A stretch of DNA of 10,278 nucleotides from Bacillota bacterium (lineage in GTDB: Bacteria; Bacillota; Clostridia; Clostridiales; Clostridiaceae): the NCBI GenBank assembly GCA_030706065.1, contig JAUZPH010000096.1, positions 1 to 10,278 of the forward strand, in the 5' to 3' direction. Shown here one piece after another: positions 1-7,081 of the stretch (position 1 is its first letter; every line of letters begins with the position of its first letter). Under the pieces are notes generated by a model. The model saw only the letters and a program-made list of their open reading frames with translations, made no database searches and had not been told where the DNA came from. A program made the position numbers and the translations under genes.

Positions 1-1190
1 GACAGGCCGGTATAGCGTTTAAAACATGTACTAAAATAACTTGGATCCGGAATTCCTACCTTTTCTGCTATTTCATAAGCCTTTAATTCGGAATTTTTTA
101 TAAGCATTTTAGCTTTATCAATCCTGAGTTTAGTTATATATTCCATTAGGTTTATACCAACTTCTTTTTTAAAAATTCTGCTCAAATAACTTGCATTGAC
201 AAAGAATACCTGTGATACCTTGGATAGCGATAAATCAGAGTCTTGAATATTTAATTTTACATATTCGCTTATATCATCTATGAGTTTATTGTGCATATTC
301 ATCCTGGGGGAATTTAATTGTTCCAAAGCTTCATTATAAGATTGTCCTATATTTTCAATTCCATTTATTATTGAACTGCATCCAATACTTATGGAACATT
401 TAAGAGCATCCTGGAGAGTTAACTTAACAATGTTGAAAAAATCTCGTTCACTTTCCTGTTCGATATTAATTACAAGAGTTATCCTATAATTTATATCAAA
501 GAAAATATTTATCTTCTCATTTCCATGAAAAGCTTTTTTTAGTTCCTCCAAAGTTTTGATTTTATAATCTATTTCTATTTCTTCTTTCAAATTGCTCTCT
601 TTGTATTTGGACAGTATGTCCAGGACTGCCACTTGAAAATTATTGTATTTAAATTGAAAATCCAAATAATCCATATGAATTTTTACTTCATCAATATTTA
701 TATCAGGTTGGATAAGGCTATTCAGCAGCCTTTCAATAAAGAAGTCCCGATTCTCAATAAATTGTTTTTTTAACTCAGTATATTCGGAGGTAGTTCTTCG
801 TTCTTCCAATATTTCTTTTTTCATTTCCAAGGCAGTTTTCATAACCTCTTCATCATCAATGGGTTTAAGAAGATACTCCCTTATTCCGGATCTAATACTT
901 CTCTGAGCATACTTAAAATCATCGTAACCGGTAATGACTACTACCTTGGTACCGGGGTATTTTTGAATTACACCATCGGCAAACTCAATACCATCAATAC
1001 TTGACATACATATATCGGTAAAAATTATATCAGGCCGGATTTTATCCACTAATTCAATGGCATCCTCCCCGGAGGAGGCCTCGCCGACAACTTCCAGGCC
1101 TATACTGTTCCAATCTATGCATCTTTTTATTAAGCGTCTTACCCAATACTCGTCATCGACGAGTAAAACTTTTAAAAAGTTATCATTCAT
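1..1190 (-). CDS. AraC-family response regulator (YesN type), partial at left edge
   Basis: DNA-binding partner of the adjacent sensor kinase; it should be phosphorylated on its receiver domain and then activate or repress target promoters. The 396 visible residues start at the ATG at 1190, preceded by AGGAGG inside the kinase gene. Residues about 5-125 are a receiver domain: acidic pair D12/D13, phospho-acceptor D59 in IIFTDI, T87 and K109 in YLLKP. A poorly conserved linker follows. Residues about 303-396 are the two-helix-turn-helix AraC domain, with the typical SYLSRIFKKEVG and, near the edge, SYFSTCFKRYTGL. Only some 10-20 residues are probably missing beyond the window. It is shorter than many YesN proteins (about 500 residues), mainly in the linker. 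Its start overlaps the kinase stop by eight bases (ATGAATGA), indicating translational coupling. YesM/YesN pairs often control sugar transport or polysaccharide use; the targets here are not visible. Confidence 0.93.
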   Translation of the reverse strand, partial: MNDNFLKVLLVDDEYWVRRLIKRCIDWNSIGLEVVGEASSGEDAIELVDKIRPDIIFTDICMSSIDGIEFADGVIQKYPGTKVVVITGYDDFKYAQRSIRSGIREYLLKPIDDEEVMKTALEMKKEILEERRTTSEYTELKKQFIENRDFFIERLLNSLIQPDINIDEVKIHMDYLDFQFKYNNFQVAVLDILSKYKESNLKEEIEIDYKIKTLEELKKAFHGNEKINIFFDINYRITLVINIEQESERDFFNIVKLTLQDALKCSISIGCSSIINGIENIGQSYNEALEQLNSPRMNMHNKLIDDISEYVKLNIQDSDLSLSKVSQVFFVNASYLSRIFKKEVGINLMEYITKLRIDKAKMLIKNSELKAYEIAEKVGIPDPSYFSTCFKRYTGL

Positions 1191-2940
1191 AGCTTGCCTC
1201 CTGATCTATTGGGACATGAATCGTAATTTTGGTTCCATATCCAACTTTACTCTCCAATTCGAACCTTACAGCTCCATTATAAAAAATATTTAATCTTTCC
1301 ATTGTTCCACGCAGTCCAATACCGCCGTTATTCTCATTCTTTATCCATTCAAGCATTTCACTGCTGATTCCGATACCGTCATCCTGTACCACAAGTTCAA
1401 TATAATCATCTTGCAAGGATGTACTGATAAAAATATTTCCGTTTCTTCTGGCAGGTTTGATACCATGATAGATGGAGTTTTCCACCAATGGCTGCAAAAC
1501 CAATTTTAAGATTTTGTAATTATTTGCCCTTTCATCTATATCCATTTTCACCTCAAATAGATTTTCATACCTTATCTGTTGAATGATAAGATAACTTTTA
1601 ACCGTTTGCAGCTCCTCCTTGATAGATATAACTTCATTGCCTTTACTAAGACTTGTCCTATAAAAACTGCCAAGTGACTTAATAAGCAGATATACTTCTT
1701 CGTTTCTATTATCTAAAGCCAGGGAACTTACCGTATCAAAAGAATTATATAAGAAGTGAGGTTTTATCTGAGCTTGCAGCACATCCAGTTCTACTTTTCT
1801 CTTTATCTTCTGATCTTCTATCACTTGTTGTATCAAACTTTCAATTTTGCAAATCATTGCATTATAAACATCCTTCAACTTCCCAATTTCATCATTGCCT
1901 GTAGCTATACTTACTTTTTTAAATTCTCCCGCTTCTACTCCCTTCATGGAATTGATCAATTTATCAATAGGTTTTGTTATACTTGATGATACTATGGCCA
2001 ATCCTATTAAAATCAAAAGAGCATTTAAAAGAAGCAGTCCCAATATGATAAGCTTGGAAACATTTGCTTGATTTGAAAGCTCATTAAAAGGTAATATGCT
2101 TATAATTGTCCATCTTAATTTGTTCTCCAAATAAGAGGTAATATAACTTTTGCCTTGTACTTTTTCTATAGAATAGTAATAATTATCTACCATTTGGCTT
2201 TTAATATTTTCTTTGATATTATACTTTGATAAATCTGTTGTGCTGAGGATATCATTGTTATATTCATCTTTTATCTGGATGATAGCCTCACCGCTGCTGA
2301 CAATATTTTTGAAGGAGTTGTTGATGGCTTTTTCAGGTATATTTATTATCATAATTCCTATGGGCTTTCCGGTTTCCAAGTCGTTGAATATTCTCATAAA
2401 AGAGATATATTTTTGATTAGGTTGATTAAACAATCCGCCACCATTTAATCTAACCATATATCCTCCTTTTAACTTTTCAATATCATCGTACCAGTAGGAA
2501 TCTTTTATGTTTTGAAGTGAAAATGCCTTGTAATCTTTTTTGTCCACGAAATATCTGTTTCCATAGTTATCAAAGATATATATTGAAGATATGAACATAT
2601 TGGATTGAATAAATTCTGTCAAGTATCTGTTAATGGAAGCCTGATCTTTGTAGTTAAAACCATAATCGCCGGTTCTCAAAGTTTTCTGAAGATTAAGGTT
2701 GGATATAAGTATCTTTGATTCGTTATCAACGTTATATATAAGCAATTCTAAGTTTTCATCAACAGTTTTCAAGGTTTGTAAAGACATTTCACTGACTTTT
2801 TCTGTCATTATACCGCCGTTCACCTTTTGATATATAAAAATACAGAAGCTTAATGAAATTATAGATATAACAAAATAATAAACTATGACTTTTGTGCCCA
2901 GCTTAAAGTTTTTAAATTCTTCTTTAAACTTACTAATCAT
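1183..2940 (-). CDS. Sensor histidine kinase, YesM type (HAMP + His_kinase + HATPase)
   Basis: Membrane kinase that senses an external signal and passes phosphate to the overlapping response regulator. The 585 residues show one N-terminal membrane helix (about 17-38), an extracellular sensor region (about 39-295, probably Cache-like), a second helix (about 296-318), a HAMP linker (about 319-372) and the His_kinase domain. The phospho-acceptor is H395 in AQIKPHFLYNS. ATP-binding motifs follow: LVENSIYHG (N488), DDGIGI (520-525) and GIGLRGTMERL (540-550). This arrangement is that of the LytS/YesM class, not the HisKA class. The start is supported by GGAGG at 2951-2947, six bases upstream, and by a promoter-like pair further up. 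The pair is transcribed kinase first, regulator second. The ligand cannot be read from the sequence; relatives often sit beside sugar ABC transporter genes. Confidence 0.95.
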   Translation of the reverse strand: MISKFKEEFKNFKLGTKVIVYYFVISIISLSFCIFIYQKVNGGIMTEKVSEMSLQTLKTVDENLELLIYNVDNESKILISNLNLQKTLRTGDYGFNYKDQASINRYLTEFIQSNMFISSIYIFDNYGNRYFVDKKDYKAFSLQNIKDSYWYDDIEKLKGGYMVRLNGGGLFNQPNQKYISFMRIFNDLETGKPIGIMIINIPEKAINNSFKNIVSSGEAIIQIKDEYNNDILSTTDLSKYNIKENIKSQMVDNYYYSIEKVQGKSYITSYLENKLRWTIISILPFNELSNQANVSKLIILGLLLLNALLILIGLAIVSSSITKPIDKLINSMKGVEAGEFKKVSIATGNDEIGKLKDVYNAMICKIESLIQQVIEDQKIKRKVELDVLQAQIKPHFLYNSFDTVSSLALDNRNEEVYLLIKSLGSFYRTSLSKGNEVISIKEELQTVKSYLIIQQIRYENLFEVKMDIDERANNYKILKLVLQPLVENSIYHGIKPARRNGNIFISTSLQDDYIELVVQDDGIGISSEMLEWIKNENNGGIGLRGTMERLNIFYNGAVRFELESKVGYGTKITIHVPIDQEASYE

Positions 2941-3011
2941 TTGGTTCCTCCAGAGTCTTCAGTATTTTGATTTTAGAAACTTAGAAATTGTAAATAATTA
3001 CCTACAATTAC

Positions 3012-3040
3012 ATTTTATATATTATTGCAAAAAATATCAA
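3012..3040 (-). promoter_or_regulatory. Probable sigma-A promoter of the kinase-regulator operon
   Basis: On the minus strand TTGATA (3040-3035) and TAAAAT (3017-3012) are separated by exactly 17 bases, close to the vegetative -35/-10 consensus. Transcription would start near 3005 and give a leader of about 65 bases before the kinase ATG. It lies just beyond the terminator of the upstream hydrolase gene, which fits an independent transcription unit. This is inferred from motif match only. Confidence 0.5.
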
Positions 3041-3050
3041 GGTTAAAGAG

Positions 3051-3094
3051 AAAACCCGGAAACTGAACCTGTGCGGGTCCAATTTCCGGGTTTT
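3051..3094 (-). terminator. Rho-independent terminator of the hydrolase gene
   Basis: A perfect 12-bp inverted repeat, AAAACCCGGAAA (3051-3062) and TTTCCGGGTTTT (3083-3094), with a 20-base loop that can pair further. In the minus direction it ends in a T-rich stretch (TTTTCTCTTT). It lies about 80 bases past the hydrolase stop codon and before the kinase promoter, so it isolates the two units. Confidence 0.8.
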
Positions 3095-3140
3095 GCAATG
3101 TACTGGCTTCATCTTTCAGGTCAGGCTATTGAAGTGGTTG

Positions 3141-3158
3141 TCATATCCGCGGATATGA
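3141..3158. repeat. 18-bp perfect palindrome next to the hydrolase stop
   Basis: TCATATCCGCGGATATGA reads the same on both strands, with no spacer, 19 bases after the hydrolase stop codon. The absence of a loop makes it less suited to be a terminator hairpin than a dimeric protein-binding site, but no function can be assigned. Confidence 0.6.
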
Positions 3159-3176
3159 GGGAAATGCTCCGGAAAC

Positions 3177-4772
3177 TCAGCGGCTCTGTCTTGCAAGCCA
3201 CTGGAAGATAGTCTCGCCGTTGTCGTCCTTTACAATATTGTTGTAAATATAGTTCCATGCATCGTGAGCGCCATAATAATAGTTTCCGTCGAAAACAGGG
3301 CCTGCGGGAAAGAGCTCCATCCTGGCGTCAACACCTGCCGTGAGCAGGTTATTAAGAGAGGCAGGAAGGCTACCGGCAGCCCAGTCCGATGTGCTGCCCA
3401 CAAGATACATTGGGAAACCCTTGCCGGCGATTGTCTGTGACTGTGCCGCACTTAAGTTGCCTCCGGAACAGAGGATCGCCGCGGCGAAGTTAATCTTATT
3501 TTCGGTGGTAGATGTTATCAGGGGAGTTGTCATGCCGGTGCCCATGGAAAGACCGCCAACATAAATCCTGTCGGTATCAACATTATTTTCAGCGACTATC
3601 TTATTGATAAGTGCTTCCATATCGTTTAGTCTATTGGCGCTCCATCCGGCCGTAGTTGATTGCGGGGCCAAGATATAGCATCCGCCGAGGGCTTCCTGGA
3701 ATTCCTTGTCCGCGAACGCAAGGGCCCTGTTGCCTATGAGATTTCCGCCCGGGTTAGTGCCGGTATAGCGTTCTCCCGTGCCATGGAACCAGACTAATAT
3801 CGGTCTTTTATTGTCCTTGCTGGCGTTATCGGGGGTAAACAGTGAGTATGTGCCTCCGCCAGGGGCATCTGAGATCTTAAACTTGTCGAATATGGCATCG
3901 TGCTTTGTTTCGTCCTGGACATAAGTCGCTGCAGCTATGCCGGGAACTTCCTTTTGCTGCGTAATATCAAGCTGTATGCTGGCAAAGCCAATGAATCCGC
4001 CATCTGTGTACCACGCTGCACGGGTAGCGGGAACGTCATACCTGTTAGCAGCGGTTCCGTTTTGCTCAGTTCTTGTCTTCCATTCAATGTCGAATTTTAC
4101 GTATCTGCCCTTGTCGACTCTATTCCCATTGGCATCTGCCACATAGGCGTCAACAATATTCCATCTGGCCCATCCATCTCCGAGAGCGTAACTCTCTTTT
4201 TGAGGATCCCAGGCAAAGTTTCCAAAAGAACCCTGAACACTGCCGTCATGTTCCGTTACCCTGGCTTTTGCGTAGAAGGTGTCCTTATCTACGGCGGCGG
4301 AGGTCAGATTAACGCCCATATCGATGAGAGCGCCAGAGAAGTAATATCCGGGGTTGTCCGAGGTCCGCAAAACGTCGAAGGAAATCGGGCCGTTGTACAA
4401 AGGTGGAACGACAACTGTGGCGTTAAGCTTTTCTCTATTAATCTTTGTTACTGTAAATACGACAGTCTGTTCCTCGGTGGTCTGCTGAATCTTGATGCCC
4501 AGCGCGCCTGCTCGCTGTTTGTTGTCCTCTACATTGTACGGTGTAACGTTGACCTCGCCCTGGTTGCCGGCCCAGGCCAAATCGGCTTTGTTATTGCCGT
4601 TGCCGTGCCAACCGACATTGATTGTGCCGACATACCAGCCGTCTACCGCCTCAAAAGCTCCCGCCTCAAAGACGTACACGTTATTGCTGACGGAAATGTC
4701 CAAGGCTTTTGCCGGTACTCCTAGGACAAACGTCATGACCAACGCAAGGGCAATAGTTAAGACTTTTTTCAT
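3177..4772 (-). CDS. Secreted alpha/beta hydrolase (esterase / predicted peptidase, COG4099-like)
   Basis: Probably an exported serine hydrolase that cleaves ester, or less likely peptide, bonds in extracellular material. The 531 residues start with a signal peptide: MKK, a hydrophobic core at 4-19 and a likely cut after AKA (21-23). Residues about 25-280 are beta-rich and of unclear family; by analogy with EstA-type esterases they may include an Ig-like domain. Residues about 285-531 form the hydrolase: oxyanion-side motif WFHGTGE (328-334), nucleophile S409 in GGLSMGTG, probable acid D463 in STSDW and H503 in GAHDAW. No dockerin, cohesin or S-layer domain is visible. The start is supported by GGGAGGT seven bases upstream. 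Base composition is unusual: sampled 60-base lines give about 45-60 % GC against about 28 % in the kinase, suggesting transfer. Substrate unknown; a carbohydrate esterase role is only a guess. Confidence 0.85.
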   Translation of the reverse strand: MKKVLTIALALVMTFVLGVPAKALDISVSNNVYVFEAGAFEAVDGWYVGTINVGWHGNGNNKADLAWAGNQGEVNVTPYNVEDNKQRAGALGIKIQQTTEEQTVVFTVTKINREKLNATVVVPPLYNGPISFDVLRTSDNPGYYFSGALIDMGVNLTSAAVDKDTFYAKARVTEHDGSVQGSFGNFAWDPQKESYALGDGWARWNIVDAYVADANGNRVDKGRYVKFDIEWKTRTEQNGTAANRYDVPATRAAWYTDGGFIGFASIQLDITQQKEVPGIAAATYVQDETKHDAIFDKFKISDAPGGGTYSLFTPDNASKDNKRPILVWFHGTGERYTGTNPGGNLIGNRALAFADKEFQEALGGCYILAPQSTTAGWSANRLNDMEALINKIVAENNVDTDRIYVGGLSMGTGMTTPLITSTTENKINFAAAILCSGGNLSAAQSQTIAGKGFPMYLVGSTSDWAAGSLPASLNNLLTAGVDARMELFPAGPVFDGNYYYGAHDAWNYIYNNIVKDDNGETIFQWLARQSR

Positions 4773-4777
4773 AGTGA

Positions 4778-4886
4778 TTACCTCCCTGAATAATTTTAGG
4801 CCCCTTTTATTCTGAGGTTAGGGTTCCTCGTTTTCAGCCACGCTGTTGTCGCGCAGCGTGGTTAAGCGCCTCTGGCACAGGTGAGG
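4778..4886 (-). promoter_or_regulatory. Structured leader of the hydrolase mRNA
   Basis: Read on the minus strand, the sequence before the hydrolase contains three successive hairpins: CCTC/GAGG (4886-4883 with 4872-4869), CCACGCTG/CAGCGTGG (4861-4854 with 4845-4838, eight perfect pairs) and GAGG/CCTC (4829-4826 with 4817-4814). The motif AGGAACC occurs twice, once on each side of the central hairpin. The ribosome binding site GGGAGGT follows at about 4785. I compared it from memory with common riboswitch classes (c-di-GMP, SAM, cobalamin, purine, THF, fluoride, ZTP) and none fits. It could be a regulatory RNA leader or simply a stabilising 5' end. Confidence 0.35.
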
Positions 4887-4891
4887 TTCCT

Positions 4892-4909
4892 TCATTTATG
4901 CCACGTCAT
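4892..4909 (-). CDS. Possible five-codon leader peptide (MTWHK)
   Basis: A very strong ribosome binding site, AAGGAGGT, lies five bases before an ATG at 4909 that opens a five-codon frame, Met-Thr-Trp-His-Lys, then TGA. It sits directly upstream of the hairpins in the hydrolase leader, a layout seen in translational or transcriptional attenuation. A ribosome binding site this good with so short a frame may also be chance, or a remnant of a lost gene start. Confidence 0.25.
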   Translation of the reverse strand: MTWHK

Positions 4910-4969
4910 CGACCACCTCCTTTTCGGTGAGAGATACTTCGTTTTTAGCTATCACCTTGTCAATACGGC

Positions 4970-5226
4970 CAATCAGAGTATGGCATATCAAAATCAACAA
5001 CTACAGGTTGGCTAAAAAAACAAAATGCTAAAGGAAAAGATTCTGGATATATTCCATAATAATCAAGAAATTTAGGCCTGCATCATCCAAGAGTATAGAG
5101 TAGAGAAAACGTTTTAAATCGTGATTCTCCACTAATACCATAAATTAGAAGTGGGTTACAGACATAACCTATATTCATACTCTTAAGGATGGATGGTGCT
5201 TCCCGGCATCTTTTATGACCTATATA
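4970..5226 (+). pseudogene. Decayed IS3-family transposase fragments
   Basis: No intact frame exists, but pieces of an IS3-family transposase can be read in order on the plus strand. At 4970-5056 the frame gives SEYGISKSTTTGWLKKQ, like the helix-turn-helix of an OrfA. At 5065-5100 a second frame gives KKFRPASSKSIE, at 5102-5125 another gives RENVLNRD, and at 5125-5217 the second frame resumes with KWVTDITYIHTLKDGW. This last block is the start of the rve integrase core and carries the first Asp of the DDE triad (codon 5161-5163). A stop (TAG at 5146) and several frameshifts interrupt it, and DLY continues in a third frame near 5217. The middle of OrfB between the HTH and the integrase core is missing. 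The similarity is to known family motifs recalled from memory. The element is dead and old. Confidence 0.7.
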
Positions 5227-5473
5227 TAGCTGCGGAAATATATTCATTGTCTAACACTAAATGTAATCCTTTACTCGTATTACATTATTTAACATCACAT
5301 ATTTATATTATAAATCAGTAAGACATAATAATAGCTTGAATATTTTTACTTCTATTTTTAAATATTTTTACTTTATTTCAATAACGGCCTTACAAATTAT
5401 AAATTTGAAAACCGGTCTTCATATCTGCTGAGCATTAATCAAAAAATCCATTAGCTTGTCCCCTCCAAGTAAT
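5227..5473. other. AT-rich intergenic stretch, no gene
   Basis: I see no supportable gene here. The start may carry further decayed transposase sequence: one plus frame reads LVLHYLTSHIY at about 5275-5310, faintly like the LHSDLGSQY block of IS3 transposases. A 13-base direct repeat AATATTTTTACTT occurs at 5339-5351 and 5361-5373, 22 bases apart, of unknown role. Confidence 0.4.
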
Positions 5474-5506
5474 CCAAGGGCTGGAAGAAAAGCGAAAAGT
5501 CCTTGG
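5474..5506. other. Hairpin upstream of the chemotaxis receptor gene
   Basis: CCAAGGGCT (5474-5482) can pair with AGTCCTTGG (5498-5506), nine pairs including one G-U, with a purine-rich 15-base loop. TTTC follows on the plus strand. It may be a weak terminator separating the receptor gene from upstream transcription, or a leader element; the -10-like TATAAT at 5522-5527 is just downstream but lacks a well-spaced -35. Confidence 0.3.
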
Positions 5507-5607
5507 TTTCTAAAATGTAAGTATAATATGGATGAAAATTGTTGAATATGATAGAATATAATAGAAATATGTGAAAAACAAGAGAATATGGGTCAAATAA
5601 ACCAAAT

Positions 5608-5613
5608 AGGAGG
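5608..5613 (+). promoter_or_regulatory. Ribosome binding site deciding the receptor start
   Basis: AGGAGG, seven bases before the ATG at 5621. It lies inside the alternative longer frame from 5588, so it argues for the shorter 486-residue protein. Confidence 0.85.
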
Positions 5614-5620
5614 AATATTA

Positions 5621-7081
5621 ATGGATTACAGGAAAAACATCGAATTGAAAAACAAAATTCTATTGGTGGGATTTTTACTTTCAGTAGTTTTCAGATCGAT
5701 TACTGATGTATTGTTAAAGACAGAACCAAAGTTTATACTTATACTGGTGGGAACAGCTATTCCATTGCTGTTAGTTGGAGTTATTCTAATATGGAAGAAA
5801 TTCATCATGGTAACAATGTACTACATATTATTCATATATTCCTCGATTATATTCATAATGTTTGTTACAAACCCATGTATGGCAAATTTTATTTTGGTTT
5901 ACTATGGCATCATTTTAGTCAGTGTTTATCAGGACTTAATGGCAATGATCACTCATGCGGTACTGAGTGTTGGACTCATATTATATTTCTTTCTAGGTTA
6001 TAAGACTACTTTATTTACATCAATCGGATATGAGGAATTGGCATTCTATATTTTATACGTTCTCGCAGGCTCCGTGTTTTTATCAATCAATGCTATCATG
6101 ACAAAAATAGTTTATAGAAATATCGAAAGTAACCATAGAGCTACCGAGGAAGCTAAATCAAGGGCGGAATTGCTGCTGAGCAAGATTTATGATGCTATAA
6201 AGAAGTTAACGGCAGCAAATGAGAAAATCAACGGTGGCATACGCACCACAAGACAGATTGCAGAAGAAATAACAACTGCCACCGGCGATGTTGCTGATAG
6301 AGCTGCAAAAGAAGTGAACATAATGAATGGAATGAAATCATCAATGGAAGTTGGCGTGGGTAAGCTGGGCGAAGTTACTGATGCAATTGAGACCATGAAG
6401 GAACTGTCCATATCCACGGAAGGCACTGTTTCGGAAAGTACGAAAAAAGTGGACATACTCTCCTCGGAGATGGCCACGGTAAATACCGGTATGCTGGATA
6501 TGGTGGGCTTAATCAATGAATTGAGCGAAGAAAATTCAAAAATTGCCCAGATTATCAGTACTATAACCGGCATATCCGACCAGACCAACCTATTGGCTCT
6601 CAATGCATCAATTGAGGCTGCCAGGGCCGGAGAACATGGAAGAGGCTTCGCTGTTGTAGCAGAGGAAGTAAGGAAGCTGGCAGAAAACTCCAGGGAATAT
6701 ACGAATAAGGTTGAACTTATACTAAGCAGTATATCAGACAAATCAAGACTCATTGCAGAAGAGGTACTGAAGGAACAGAAGTCTATTGAACTGTGCAATG
6801 ATCATACAAAAGGAGTGAAAGGTTCATTCCAGAATTTAAGCAAAAACACAGCAACGGTATTAACCCAATCAAAGAATGTCAGTGTTCAGGCTGATGTATT
6901 GGAAGATTCTATGAAGAATACCTTGAGCTCTGTAAATGGTATAAGTGAAAATGTTGAAACTACATCAACATCTATGGAGGAAATATTTGCTGCTATTGAT
7001 GAACTCAATAGAAACATAGAAGATATAGCCAAAAGCTATATGGAAATTGATGAAATATGTAAGGAATTAAACTCCTTGTAA
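5621..7081 (+). CDS. Methyl-accepting chemotaxis protein with six-helix membrane sensor
   Basis: Chemoreceptor that should control the CheA kinase through CheW and so bias flagellar rotation. I choose the ATG at 5621 (486 residues), since AGGAGG lies seven bases before it; an in-frame ATG at 5588 has no comparable site. Residues about 10-165 hold some six hydrophobic helices with short loops, in place of the usual two helices around a periplasmic sensor, so it probably senses membrane or cytoplasmic signals. No HAMP domain is visible. Residues about 170-486 are the long coiled-coil signalling domain, with the conserved hairpin tip near 318-357 (ISDQTNLLALNASIEAARAG, then GRGFAVVAEEVRKLAENS). 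Methylation sites probably flank this but were not placed. It appears monocistronic, ending at a hairpin. Family assignment is sure; the ligand is unknown. Confidence 0.95.
   Translation: MDYRKNIELKNKILLVGFLLSVVFRSITDVLLKTEPKFILILVGTAIPLLLVGVILIWKKFIMVTMYYILFIYSSIIFIMFVTNPCMANFILVYYGIILVSVYQDLMAMITHAVLSVGLILYFFLGYKTTLFTSIGYEELAFYILYVLAGSVFLSINAIMTKIVYRNIESNHRATEEAKSRAELLLSKIYDAIKKLTAANEKINGGIRTTRQIAEEITTATGDVADRAAKEVNIMNGMKSSMEVGVGKLGEVTDAIETMKELSISTEGTVSESTKKVDILSSEMATVNTGMLDMVGLINELSEENSKIAQIISTITGISDQTNLLALNASIEAARAGEHGRGFAVVAEEVRKLAENSREYTNKVELILSSISDKSRLIAEEVLKEQKSIELCNDHTKGVKGSFQNLSKNTATVLTQSKNVSVQADVLEDSMKNTLSSVNGISENVETTSTSMEEIFAAIDELNRNIEDIAKSYMEIDEICKELNSL

Noticed and set aside
3900..4724. 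Long plus-strand open frame (274 codons) opposite the hydrolase gene
   Set aside because: It is antisense to a protein with clear signal peptide and catalytic motifs, has no ribosome binding site, and the GC-rich composition explains the long open frame.
4778..4920. Known riboswitch in the hydrolase leader
   Set aside because: The conserved core sequences of the common classes I can recall are not present; only generic hairpins are seen.
4928..4963. Promoter with a perfect TTGACA (minus strand, 4963-4958) for the hydrolase
   Set aside because: No acceptable -10 sequence occurs 16-18 bases downstream.
5588..5620. Earlier in-frame ATG for the chemoreceptor
   Set aside because: No ribosome binding site before it; AGGAGG is placed correctly for the ATG at 5621 and the extra 11 residues are not membrane-related.
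6187..6798. 203-codon minus-strand frame opposite the chemoreceptor
   Set aside because: Serine-rich, low-information antisense of the coiled-coil signalling domain; no ribosome binding site or family motif.
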